Shown: positions 1 through 7,473 of the stretch, one piece after another
Layout of the letters: the number at the start of each line of letters is the position of its first letter
Numbering within the stretch: the first letter of the stretch is position 1
Source: Rudanella sp.
Lineage (GTDB): Bacteria > Bacteroidota > Bacteroidia > Cytophagales > Spirosomataceae
Assembly (NCBI GenBank): GCA_026785985.1
Contig: JAJAYX010000166.1
Span: forward strand, 1 to 13,876
Length of the DNA: 13,876 nucleotides
Direction of reading: 5' to 3'
Position numbers and translations under genes: made by a program
The notes under the pieces: model-generated
Databases searched by the model: none
The model's input: the letters and a program-made list of their open reading frames with translations, nothing else
What the model was told of the DNA's origin: nothing

Positions 1-1331
1 ACATCAGCGGGCGATACTTTTTCGAGGACATCGCGGTACAGGAACACAAGCCGCCAATCGCCCGTAGCAATGTACTCGCTGAGGCTCTTACCCAGTTGCT
101 CCACATCCTTAAACGCCATTTCCACATACTTTAACTGCTTGGCCTTCGACCGATCCACCTCCTCTTTGGTCGGAGCTTTGATCGCTATCGAATCAAGGGT
201 ATTGAGCAGAATAGCTTTGGCCTCGTCCAGCGACTTTTCTTTCAGCATCTCTACCGCAAAGTAGGCATAGCCGGGGTCTTTGGTCATGAACGAATAGCCG
301 TACTGCTGCGAGGCTTTCTTGGTCTCAATCAGGGCTTTATACAATCGACCGCTTGGTTCATCAGTCAACAGATCAATCAGCACATCCATTGTTGGGTAGT
401 CGGGGTGCGAACTGGGCATGATGTGATACAGCGCCGACACTACTTTCGTATCGCCCACGCGCCGAAGTGTTACGGCCCGCTCGCCATCCTGAATTGGTTC
501 AATGCTGTAGGTGGGTTGCAGCACCCGAGTTGGGCGCGGAATACCCGCAAAATACTCGTTGATCAGTGTCAGGGTTTTGGCTTCGTCAATTTTTCCGGCT
601 ACAACCAGCACCGCGTTATCGGGTTGGTAATATTTCTTGTAAAACGCCTGGAGATTCTCGATGGGCACTTTTTCGAGATCCGAACGATTGCCAATGGTCG
701 ATTTGCCGTAGTTGTGCCACAGATAGGCCGACGATACAACCCGCTCATTCAACACATTTTGCGGGGAGTTTTCACGCGATTCAAACTCATTCCGCACCAC
801 CGAAAACTCGGTCATCAGGTCTTCTTTCTTGATAAACGAGTTCACCATCCGGTCGGCCTCCAGGTCGAGTGCCCATTTCAGGTTCTCGTCGGTGGCCGAA
901 AATGTCTCAAAGTAATTGGTACGGTCGAGCCAGGTGGTACCGTTAGGCCGTGTTCCGTGCGAGGTCAGTTCCTGCGGGATGTTGGTGTGTTTGGTGGAGC
1001 CTTTAAACACCATGTGCTCCAGCAAGTGAGCCATACCTGTTTCGCCAAGACCCTCGTGCCGCGACCCCACCAAGTAGGTAATATTCACGGTGATGGTTGG
1101 CTTTGAGACATCAGGAAAGAGCAGCACCTTCAACCCGTTTTTCAGGTTGTACTCGGTGATTCCCTCCACCGAAGGGCCTTTGGTAACGCCTTCGGGCAGG
1201 GCTGCGGGCGTAGCAACCTGTGCTTGTACCTGCCCACCAGAGCCGGGGAGCAGTGGGTGAGCCAACAGGGTGCTGGCGGCTAACGCGCTCATTAACAGCC
1301 ATTGGCGGGGCATAAAAGTAGATGAGGTCAT
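1..1331 (-). CDS. Secreted M16 (insulinase/pitrilysin) family zinc peptidase, N-terminal part
   Basis: Reading the minus strand from an ATG at 1331 gives 443 uninterrupted codons to the window edge, so the 3' part is missing. The first ~37 residues are a signal peptide (hydrophobic core WLLMSALAASTLLA, then AQA-like sites), placing the enzyme in the periplasm or outside. The inverted zinc motif HxxEH appears as HLLEH (residues 102-106); the family's third ligand, a Glu 76 residues later, is E182 in RNEFESREN. The context around the motif (GETGMAHLLEHMVFKGS) is classic M16. Family members degrade peptides and usually need a second, inactive M16 half, which would lie outside the window. A second ATG at 1313 (MPRQWLLM) is also possible; both keep the signal peptide. 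No convincing promoter was seen upstream. Confidence 0.93.
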   Translation of the reverse strand, partial: MTSSTFMPRQWLLMSALAASTLLAHPLLPGSGGQVQAQVATPAALPEGVTKGPSVEGITEYNLKNGLKVLLFPDVSKPTITVNITYLVGSRHEGLGETGMAHLLEHMVFKGSTKHTNIPQELTSHGTRPNGTTWLDRTNYFETFSATDENLKWALDLEADRMVNSFIKKEDLMTEFSVVRNEFESRENSPQNVLNERVVSSAYLWHNYGKSTIGNRSDLEKVPIENLQAFYKKYYQPDNAVLVVAGKIDEAKTLTLINEYFAGIPRPTRVLQPTYSIEPIQDGERAVTLRRVGDTKVVSALYHIMPSSHPDYPTMDVLIDLLTDEPSGRLYKALIETKKASQQYGYSFMTKDPGYAYFAVEMLKEKSLDEAKAILLNTLDSIAIKAPTKEEVDRSKAKQLKYVEMAFKDVEQLGKSLSEYIATGDWRLVFLYRDVLEKVSPAD

Positions 1332-1434
1332 GGTAAAGTTGATGGATTATACGTTTGCTTTTATAACTATTGGCATAGTTAGTTAATTGTGTCCACTTTC
1401 ACATTTATTTTGGGATAAGCGGCACTTCACTCCG

Positions 1435-1677
1435 CTACCCCTCCAGCCATTGCCGGAACGCGGGGGCTTTCTCTTTACTGATAAGAACCTCGACTGTCTC
1501 GAACGGAGTCAGAAGCCGAACGGCCAACTTTCCGGTGAACTGAGGCAGGTAACTGACCACCACATCCGAACTGATCACAAACTGACGATTTGCCCGAAAA
1601 AACCGGGATGGGTCAACCAATTCGTCGAGTTCATCGAGCGTCCTATAATCCGTGATTAATTTTCGGCCAAAGGAAAA
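1435..1677 (-). pseudogene. C-terminal remnant of a LytTR-type response regulator
   Basis: The frame ending at TAG (1435-1437) reads FGRKLITDYRTLDELDEL, then VDPSRFFRANRQFV, and near the end EVLISKEKAPAFRQWLEG. This is the second half of a LytTR DNA-binding domain: the DPSRFFRxNRQF strand and the closing KAP-F-WL helix are diagnostic. The frame stays open further upstream, but residues before about 1677 no longer resemble LytTR and run into the terminator of the csbD-like gene. No receiver domain and no credible start codon are present. The piece is therefore a degenerate 3' fragment of a LytR/AlgR-type regulator, presumably left by a deletion. Confident about the domain; that it is non-functional is an inference. 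Confidence 0.72.
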
Positions 1678-1750
1678 CTGTTTTCGCCAATTCTTGCGCT
1701 GTTTTCTTTGCGAAGCGGCAAAAACAATCCGGGAAACTGCCTGACAACCA

Positions 1751-1779
1751 ACAAAAAAGCCGGAGCAATGGCCCCGGCT
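1751..1779 (-). terminator. Rho-independent terminator of the csbD-like gene
   Basis: On the minus strand AGCCGG and its complement CCGGCT (1774-1779 and 1758-1763) form a GC-rich stem, extended by two more pairs beyond one mismatch, with a 4-base loop. A run of six T follows at once (1753-1758 on the plus strand is A). It lies 25 bases after the csbD-like stop codon. Confidence 0.85.
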
Positions 1780-1803
1780 ATGGTGTACTCTGTGGCTTGC
1801 GCC

Positions 1804-1989
1804 CTATAAATCGGCTACTCGCTTGTTGATCTCGTCTTTGGTATGGCCCGTTTTCTGCTGGACACGACCCCACATTTCGTCTTCCTTGCCTTCGGCATAG
1901 GTCAGATCGTCGTCGGTCAGGTCGCCGTATGCCTGCTTGATTTTACCTTTCAGTTTGTCCCAGGTACCTTCGAGTGTTGTCTCGTTCAT
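1804..1989 (-). CDS. CsbD-like general stress protein
   Basis: A 61-residue acidic/basic protein beginning [19 protein letters not shown] and continuing with [19 protein letters not shown]. The [18 protein letters not shown] core and the later [14 protein letters not shown] segment are the hallmarks of the CsbD family, small stress-induced cytoplasmic proteins of unknown biochemical role (named after the sigma-B dependent Bacillus gene). The length is typical. It follows the M1 peptidase gene on the same strand after 118 bases with no visible terminator between them, so read-through from upstream is possible; a terminator follows it directly. I saw no clear promoter in the 118-base gap. Confidence 0.93.
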   Translation of the reverse strand: MNETTLEGTWDKLKGKIKQAYGDLTDDDLTYAEGKEDEMWGRVQQKTGHTKDEINKRVADL

Positions 1990-2107
1990 GGTCGTAAGTG
2001 TTTAACGTTGACTATTTGCGGCTCTTCGTGAGTCGTACTAATAAAATCAAATTGTTTAGAAAATGTTGCACTAAACGAGGGAATGGTTCATCACCCATGT
2101 TGGCCTT

Positions 2108-4687
2108 TCACTCTCCCATTTGCTTGTAAATAGCCCGTAACTGCTCGTCTTTTTCGGCAGCCCGGATGTCGGCGCGAAGCTTGGCCATGCCCGGCAGATC
2201 AAGCAAAAGACCGAGTGCCTGATAGGCTCCGAAACGGGCGTAGGGACTGCTGTCTTGTCGGGCAATGGTTTCCAGCGTTGGAACGGCCTGCTTTTGCAAC
2301 GACTCTTTCGATAGCAGCAGGTATTTGCCGAAAGCCAGCAAAAAGCCATAGCGGTCGCTCGATTTCAGGCTGCTCAGCGTCGATACAAACCAGTCGTACT
2401 GCCGGGCATCGGCGTTTTCAGAATAATAATCGGCTACGGCCGCCAACACCGAGGCGTTGGTAGTGGTTTTGGCGAACTGCTCTACCACGGCACTGGCATC
2501 GGCGGGTTTGCCTTTCAGATAGTGTTCCAAAGCAACCGCAACTACCCTATACGACGAATCCTGTAGCGCGGCTTTGAAAACCGGGCTGTTGGCGGGGTTA
2601 CGGAACGTTGCCAGAGTAGCCAACCCCTCGGCTCGCACCGCCGATTTGGAGTCGCGGGTGGCTCGTAAACGCACTAATTGCTCCACCGTTGCCAGGTTCG
2701 GGCCGGCGTAGTTGGCAAAGCGGCCAACTGCCAACTGCCGAATCTGCCAGAAGGGATCATCCAACGCTTTTAGCACGGTTTGCACCAAAGCCGGGTCTTT
2801 TAGTGCGTCCGTGTCATCGGGCGAACCGGCCATAACTTCGGCGCGGGCGCGGTAGAATTCGGCGTTTTTATACTGAAAAAGCAGTTCGGTCTGCGATTTG
2901 GGATGGTTCACCACGCCCACCACGCGCTGATCGGCATCAAACAAAACCAAATCGGGTTGTTGTGAAGCCGGGAACGTGAACGTTTGTTGCGCTTGGTTAA
3001 GCCAGATTTCGTAGCGGGTTTTCTGCCCCTGCACCCACACATCAACCAACACCGGAATTCGGTAGGCCGACACAAAACCCACGCCTAAACTGTCTTGTTT
3101 TTGGGCAACAGAAAGGGTTAGTTTGCCGGGCAAATAGGTTTGTTTTACGCTCAGTATGGCATGGCCCGGCGACAGGAACCATTGAGTAAAAAACCAGTTC
3201 AAATCCTGCCCCGTCACGTCCTCGAAAGCCTCGCGGAGGTCGGCGAGTTCGGCGGTGGCAAAGGCATTTTTGGTCAGGTATTGTTTCAGCGACGCAAAAA
3301 AAGCCTCGTCGCCCACCACCCGCCGGAGCAGGTGCAACACCAACCCACCTTTCTGGTACGAATGCGAATCGAACATGTCTTCACGGCTCGTAAAGCGGTA
3401 ACGGATAAGGGGTTCCTGCCTGGTTTCGGCTTCCGACAAATACTGAAACAGGTCGGCTTGGCGGTGGAATTCGGCCTCGTCGCGGCCCTGTGCATGTTCA
3501 AACCACAAATACTCGGCGTAGGTAGCAAAGGCTTCGTTAAGAGGCAGGTTGGCCCACGATTCGCAGGTGACTAAATCGCCAAACCAATGGTGGGCGAGTT
3601 CGTGGGCAATTACGGCATCGGAATTGTCGTCGATCAACTGCCGGTCGTCCATCTGTACCTGCTCGTTATGCACGGTGGCGGTGGTGTTTTCCATCGCCCC
3701 ACTCACAAAATCGCGCACCACTATCTGACTGTATTTATCCCAGACAAAGGGCACGCCAAAGGCCTGCTCAAAATACCGGATCATGCCAGGGGTTCGCCCA
3801 AAAATGGCGCGGGCAACCGGGGCATATGCCGGGTCAACGTAATAGCTTACTTCCAGCCCCTTACGGCCCGGTGTTGGCGGCAGCGAATCGCGCACATAAG
3901 CGAACTCGCCCACCGCCACCATCGCCAGATAGGGCGCATGGGGGAGGGTCTGCACCCAACGGTCGGTGCGGGTGCCATCGGCATTTTTAGTGGACGAAAC
4001 CAACCGCCCGTTCGACACGGTTCGATAGCGATTCTCCACTGTTAGCCGGATGTCCTGCGTCATTTTCTCGTTGGGCGTGTCGATGGTCGGAAACCAGGCC
4101 GAATTGGCCTCTGTTTCACCCTGTGACCATATCTGGCGGGGTTTGTTGATAATTTTTCCGTCGGGATTGATAAAATAAAGTCCTTTATCTTCCGACGTTG
4201 CGCCCCCCACTCGCTCTGCTTTAGGTAACTCATCAGGTCGTACTGAATGCAGCCCAGCCACATACTGAATCTGAATCGAAAACGTGTCGCGCCGGGTGTA
4301 GGTTCGAGGGAGTCGGATGCAAAGTTTTCGCCCATCGGTGTAGGCATAAGTCAGCGAGGCAGACGTAGGTTTGCCCGTTTTGGATAATCTGGCATCCACC
4401 AAAGCCACCTGCTCGATAAGGAAGCCCTTTGCATCCAGAACCAATGAATCCTGGGGATAAAAATGGGGGATGAGCCGGAGAGTTGCCGTACCGGAAGCCT
4501 GCCGTTTGGCCCAGTCGAAACGCAGGTCGAGTTGGGTGTGAAGCAGGTTGCTGGTGAGTGTCCGGCTGGGGTTATACGGCCCCGTTTGGGTGGTATAGAA
4601 CAACGACCGGCTGGTGTCGGGCTGGGCCGATACCAGCAATGGGCCTGCCAAACACAGGAGGAGGAAAAGCGAGCAGAAACGACGCAT
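2108..4687 (-). CDS. Secreted M1 family aminopeptidase with C-terminal HEAT-like region
   Basis: 859 residues. Residues 1-21 form a signal peptide (MRRFCSLFLLLCLAGPLLVSA). About 45-250 is the N-terminal beta saddle of M1 enzymes. The exopeptidase motif GAMEN is at 330-334, and the gluzincin zinc site HELAHHWFG starts at 362 (ligands H362, H366; catalytic E363), with the third ligand E385 in the LPLNEAFATYAEY segment, 19 residues after H366 as in HEXXH-x18-E. Residues ~640-859 are helical, with short Ala/Leu-rich repeats resembling HEAT units, which many Bacteroidota M1 proteins carry. The predicted role is removal of N-terminal residues from peptides in the periplasm or outside. All catalytic residues are intact. 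The start is the ATG before the signal peptide; a possible promoter lies just upstream. Confidence 0.95.
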   Translation of the reverse strand: MRRFCSLFLLLCLAGPLLVSAQPDTSRSLFYTTQTGPYNPSRTLTSNLLHTQLDLRFDWAKRQASGTATLRLIPHFYPQDSLVLDAKGFLIEQVALVDARLSKTGKPTSASLTYAYTDGRKLCIRLPRTYTRRDTFSIQIQYVAGLHSVRPDELPKAERVGGATSEDKGLYFINPDGKIINKPRQIWSQGETEANSAWFPTIDTPNEKMTQDIRLTVENRYRTVSNGRLVSSTKNADGTRTDRWVQTLPHAPYLAMVAVGEFAYVRDSLPPTPGRKGLEVSYYVDPAYAPVARAIFGRTPGMIRYFEQAFGVPFVWDKYSQIVVRDFVSGAMENTTATVHNEQVQMDDRQLIDDNSDAVIAHELAHHWFGDLVTCESWANLPLNEAFATYAEYLWFEHAQGRDEAEFHRQADLFQYLSEAETRQEPLIRYRFTSREDMFDSHSYQKGGLVLHLLRRVVGDEAFFASLKQYLTKNAFATAELADLREAFEDVTGQDLNWFFTQWFLSPGHAILSVKQTYLPGKLTLSVAQKQDSLGVGFVSAYRIPVLVDVWVQGQKTRYEIWLNQAQQTFTFPASQQPDLVLFDADQRVVGVVNHPKSQTELLFQYKNAEFYRARAEVMAGSPDDTDALKDPALVQTVLKALDDPFWQIRQLAVGRFANYAGPNLATVEQLVRLRATRDSKSAVRAEGLATLATFRNPANSPVFKAALQDSSYRVVAVALEHYLKGKPADASAVVEQFAKTTTNASVLAAVADYYSENADARQYDWFVSTLSSLKSSDRYGFLLAFGKYLLLSKESLQKQAVPTLETIARQDSSPYARFGAYQALGLLLDLPGMAKLRADIRAAEKDEQLRAIYKQMGE

Positions 4688-4696
4688 AATTAATGG

Positions 4697-4729
4697 TAAA
4701 GATACTGGTGTGAGATTTGTTTGCCCAAA
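4697..4729 (-). promoter_or_regulatory. Possible Bacteroidota-type promoter of the M1 peptidase gene
   Basis: On the minus strand TTTG (4726-4729) is followed after 21 bases by TATCTTTA (4697-4704), 7 of 8 positions of the TAnnTTTG consensus. The start codon is only 9 bases downstream, so the leader would be very short. Weak evidence. Confidence 0.3.
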
Positions 4730-4732
4730 TAC

Positions 4733-4831
4733 GTTTCACCAGTAGAGTCAATTTTATCATTACTACCCGAATTGCTGAAAGATCCCGATCCCCGGAAATC
4801 TCAACGGGTTATGCACGCCGTACTGCAAATA
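4733..4831 (+). pseudogene. Remnant of a PhnB-like VOC (glyoxalase-fold) gene
   Basis: From 4766 the plus strand reads PELLKDPDPRKSQRVMHAVL followed by QI, with no start codon. This matches the conserved C-terminal stretch of PhnB/3-demethylubiquinone methyltransferase-like VOC proteins, where DPDP-K-QRVM-AMLQM is followed by a KIDIAAL motif. Here the match stops exactly where the IS begins, and the KIDIAAL end is absent. Upstream of 4766 the resemblance fades and seems to change frame (4748-4762 read as VNFII in another frame), so the fragment is decaying. The family assignment comes from memory of the motif and rests on about 22 residues. Confidence 0.6.
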
Positions 4832-4840
4832 GGCTTGAAT
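4828..4840 (+). repeat. IS terminal inverted repeat, left
   Basis: AATAGGCTTGAAT pairs with the right end, whose reverse complement is AATAGACTTGAAT: 12 of 13 match. Matches resume further in (TTGA, then TCAA at the same spacing). Confidence 0.75.
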
Positions 4841-4855
4841 TGTATTGACAATCAA

Positions 4856-5272
4856 CTACTTGGCGTTTTTGAAATTAGCTAACCCTGCTGTGACAATAAC
4901 GATGTCATTTAATAGACTTGTTGATTTGGTTCGCACTACTTGATGGATAATTCTGCACACCTTCATTTGAGAAAGTGAATGTTCTACATCGACTCGGTCC
5001 GATGAGGCTGTTTTATTGTAGGCTAGTTGTTCAGGGGTGAGGTCATTATTCTCGCCTTTTTTGACTCGTTTACGCTTGTAGGGAATCGTTATTTTTACCG
5101 ATTTATAGTCTGTTTTTATGCCTTGAAAACCTAAATCAACGTTTAATTCTACCTTCTCAAAGCAATTACTATTGGGTGGAAATTCTGTTTTGAGGATATC
5201 ATAATCATGCCTTGTTCCGTCATATAGCTTACTTACGAAAATTATTTTATTGATTTCTGATTTGATTATCAA
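4856..5272 (-). CDS. IS transposase, downstream frame (orfB, C-terminal DDE part)
   Basis: Carries the second and third catalytic acidic residues of a DDE_Tnp_4-type transposase: D in VELNVDLGFQG (residue 212 of the fused protein) and E in DRVDVEHSLSQMK (residue 263), the latter the usual DRVxVEH signature. There is no ATG at its beginning, only a TTG overlapping the TGA of the upstream frame. Read backwards in this frame, the sequence continues as KKKRHTRKSLIIKSEIN up to the A9 run, which restores the family's conserved YSGKKKRHT junction. It is therefore almost certainly made as a -1 frameshift fusion of 304 residues (5769 to 4856). Confidence 0.85.
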   Translation of the reverse strand: MIIKSEINKIIFVSKLYDGTRHDYDILKTEFPPNSNCFEKVELNVDLGFQGIKTDYKSVKITIPYKRKRVKKGENNDLTPEQLAYNKTASSDRVDVEHSLSQMKVCRIIHQVVRTKSTSLLNDIVIVTAGLANFKNAK

Positions 5273-5769
5273 GGATTTACGAGTATGTCTTTTTTTTTAC
5301 CACTGTACAATGACTTTTGCTTTACTTTGTCTTTAGGCCTTTGTACCGCTATTTCTGTTACGTCTATTTTGAGTTTCTTATGTTGATTGACGAACGCAAC
5401 AAGTGCTTGCTCATCGCTGAACGATTGGGTTGGTAATTGCTGGGCCAATTCAATCGCTTTTTTTAGAATCAGTAACCCTTTTTTGAAATTTTGCTCGCTG
5501 GCACTTTGACTTATCCCAAAGATGATTCCATTCACATCATATGTGGTCGGGTTTTTAAGTGTAAACAACACAAAAAACAATAACTCCTGATAGGTAGAAA
5601 AAGAAAATTCCTGTTTGAGGTTTTCTTGAATTTTTTCGATTGAAATCGTATAAATAGCAAGATAACCCTTTGAAAACCAAGTCAATAAATCGTAAAACTC
5701 TTGTTTTTTAACAGATGTGGCTGCACTCCATTCCCTATCAGTTTTCAAGTCGGCTATTTGTAGGCTCAT
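5269..5769 (-). CDS. IS transposase, upstream frame (orfA, N-terminal part)
   Basis: 166 residues from an ATG at 5769 (MSLQIADLKTDREWSAATS). An in-frame TTG at 5808 lies upstream of the likely promoter, so the ATG is preferred. It contains the N-terminal helical DNA-binding region (LTWFSKGYLAIYTISIEKIQ onward; FSTYQELLFFVLFTLKNPTT resembles the HTH part of DDE_Tnp_4 proteins) and, near the end, LKIDVTEIAVQRPKD with the first catalytic Asp (residue 136), followed by SLYSGKKK. In the zero frame it then ends quickly (DILVNP, stop). Alone it lacks two catalytic residues; its independent product could act as a regulator, which is inference. Confidence 0.87.
   Translation of the reverse strand: MSLQIADLKTDREWSAATSVKKQEFYDLLTWFSKGYLAIYTISIEKIQENLKQEFSFSTYQELLFFVLFTLKNPTTYDVNGIIFGISQSASEQNFKKGLLILKKAIELAQQLPTQSFSDEQALVAFVNQHKKLKIDVTEIAVQRPKDKVKQKSLYSGKKKDILVNP
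5289..5298 (-). other. Programmed -1 frameshift site (A9G)
   Basis: On the minus strand the codons GGT AAA AAA AAA GAC contain nine consecutive A followed by G. The downstream frame has a stop (TAA) directly before this run, so the shift can only occur within it. Slipping back one base converts SGKKKDIL into SGKKKRHTRK, matching the conserved transposase sequence. I saw no obvious stimulatory stem downstream. Confidence 0.75.
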
Positions 5770-5785
5770 TGGACTATTTTTAATA

Positions 5786-5793
5786 CAAAGATA
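5786..5793 (-). promoter_or_regulatory. Transposase promoter -7 box
   Basis: TATCTTTG on the minus strand is a perfect match to the Bacteroidota -7 consensus TAnnTTTG, 16 bases before the transposase ATG. The -33 region is poor (no clear TTTG at 17-23 bases). The resulting leader is very short. Confidence 0.5.
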
Positions 5794-5836
5794 GCAAAAA
5801 CAACCCAATAGACCTAACTAATTGAAAATCAAATAG

Positions 5837-5849
5837 ATTCAAGTCTATT
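5837..5849 (-). repeat. IS terminal inverted repeat, right
   Basis: Its reverse complement AATAGACTTGAAT matches the left end at 12 of 13 positions. The kinase homology starts immediately outside it. Confidence 0.75.
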
Positions 5850-7472
5850 GATAAAACGGCCCGCCATGTGGGGCAGTTGCGCGAGTCGATCCATGCCAAG
5901 GCCGTCGCCGAGCTAAAGGCCCGCTTCTTCGACAACATCACCCATGAGTTCCGTACTCCGCTCTCGCTTATTCTGGCTCCCATCGACAGCCTGTTGCAGA
6001 ATCCCCGCCACGACGAGGCCTTACGCCGGAGTCTGCTCACCGTCCAGCGTAATGCGCATCAGTTGCTTCATTTGATTAACCAACTTCTCGATCTGGCCAA
6101 GCTGGAGGCCGATAGCATGCCACTGATCGAGTCGAGAGGGGATGTCATTACTTTTCTGGACGATGTTGTCAACTCGTTTGGCGCCATGGCCGATCAAAAA
6201 CAGCTCTCCATAACCTTCACCAGCAACGTTCGGCGTCAGGAAATCAACTTCGACGCCGACAAATGGCAGAAGATTCTCGCCAATCTTGTCTCCAACGCCA
6301 TTAAGTTCTCGACAGCCGGTGGCAAAATTGCCGTGGCTTGCGTGGTGGGTCAGCAGCAGTTGGTATTGACGGTAGCCGACACGGGTATGGGGATTCCCCC
6401 GGAGCACATAAGTCGAATTTTTGATCGGTTCTACCAGGTGGATGCTTCCCTGACCCGGGCCTATGAAGGGTCAGGTATTGGCCTCTCGCTGGCCTATGAA
6501 CTGACGCATCGACTGGGAGGGCATTTATCCGTCGAAAGTCAGCCCAGTATAGGCACTATTTTTACGGTTGAGCTTCCCATTCAGAAAGTTGTTGGTTTAG
6601 CACCTGATGCGGTACCGATACAGCCCCAGCCAACGGCTCCTCCCTGGGTAGAGGGTTCGCCATTTCTAACCAATCAGGAGGGAGCCGACCGTCCGCTGAT
6701 TCTGTTAGTAGAAGACAATACGGAATTGATCACCTTTATCGCCGAATCCTTATCCGATCAGTACCGTATCCTGACCGCTACCAATGGCAAGCAAGGGCTG
6801 GAATTGGCACAACGTGAATTGCCCGATATTGTGGTATCGGATGTGATGATGCCCGAAATGGACGGGTATCAACTAACCCATCAGTTAAAAAGCGACCCTG
6901 CCACCGATCACATTGCGGTACTGCTGCTTAGTGCCCGGGCGGACATCCGACACCGTCGGGAGGGTCTTTCAGAAGGGGCTGACGACTACCTCACCAAGCC
7001 GTTTGATTTGACAGAGTTGAAGCTGCGTCTGCGAAATATGGTGAGTCGGCAGCAGAAAATACGGACTTACTATCAACGATCCCTCATCAAGCTGGACCCG
7101 GAACCAACGCTGATTAGGACGGAGGAAGGCAATGGTTTTACTCCTCAGGATTCGTTTATGAAAAAACTCTACGGGTGTATGGAAGCCCACCTGGATGAGT
7201 CTGCTTTTCGGGCTGAATCGCTGGCCGAAGATGTGGCCATGAGCGTGCGGACCCTAACCCGTAAGCTTCATTCGTTGGTAGGGGTGAGCCCTGCCCGCCT
7301 GATTCGGACTTATCGGCTTCGGCGTGCCTGTGAGCTGTTGAGGGGTGGGCATCCGGTTTCTGAAACGGCCTACCTGGTTGGTTTCGAGCATCCAACCAAC
7401 TTTGCGACCGCCTTTAAGGAGGTATACCAACTGACTCCCACCGAGTTTGTGACCGCCAACCTAATTAGGTAA
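5850..7472 (+). pseudogene. Hybrid two-component regulator (HisKA-HATPase-REC-AraC), 5'-truncated by an IS
   Basis: The frame enters from the IS boundary (DKTARHVGQLRES) and has no native start; a GTG at 5868 could start a 534-residue protein, numbered here. Domains: HisKA with phosphoacceptor H26 in FFDNITHEFRTPL; HATPase with N-box (NLVSNAIKFS, 139-148), G1 (DTGMG, 171-175) and G2 (GSGIG, 201-205); receiver about 277-395 with acidic pair E282/D283, phosphoacceptor D325 (VVSDVMMPEMDG), S355 and K377 (LTKPF); AraC-type HTH about 435-532 (SLAEDVAMSVRTLTRKLHSL, then LVGFEHPTNF). This is the C-terminal two thirds of a Bacteroidota HTCS-type regulator. The periplasmic sensor and membrane helix that should precede HisKA are lost. 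All visible catalytic residues are intact, so a constitutive soluble product is conceivable but unproven; a null remnant is more likely. Confidence 0.85.
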
Positions 7473-7473
7473 C

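Larger units (their letters stand above)
4828..5849 (-). mobile_element. IS5-family insertion sequence, about 1.02 kb, apparently complete
   Basis: Two consecutive reading frames encode a DDE transposase between imperfect terminal inverted repeats (4828-4840 and 5837-5849, 12 of 13 identical, with further scattered matches inward). Base composition is visibly more AT-rich than the flanking genes, as expected for a recent arrival. Size and the -1 frameshift organisation fit IS5-type elements. I could not find a matching target-site duplication: the bases outside the repeats differ on the two sides. The exact ends are therefore uncertain by a few bases. Confidence 0.85.

Noticed and set aside
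405..1106. Long open frame on the plus strand (233 codons)
   Set aside because: It is antisense to the M16 peptidase, whose HLLEH motif, signal peptide and continuous family match on the minus strand settle the coding strand.
3140..4045. Two plus-strand open frames of 144 and 152 codons
   Set aside because: They lie fully within the M1 peptidase gene on the other strand, across its GAMEN and HELAH motifs, and resemble no family.
5270..5272. TTG as an independent start for the second transposase frame
   Set aside because: Conserved sequence of the family continues upstream of it in the same frame as far as the A9 run, so frameshifting explains it better.
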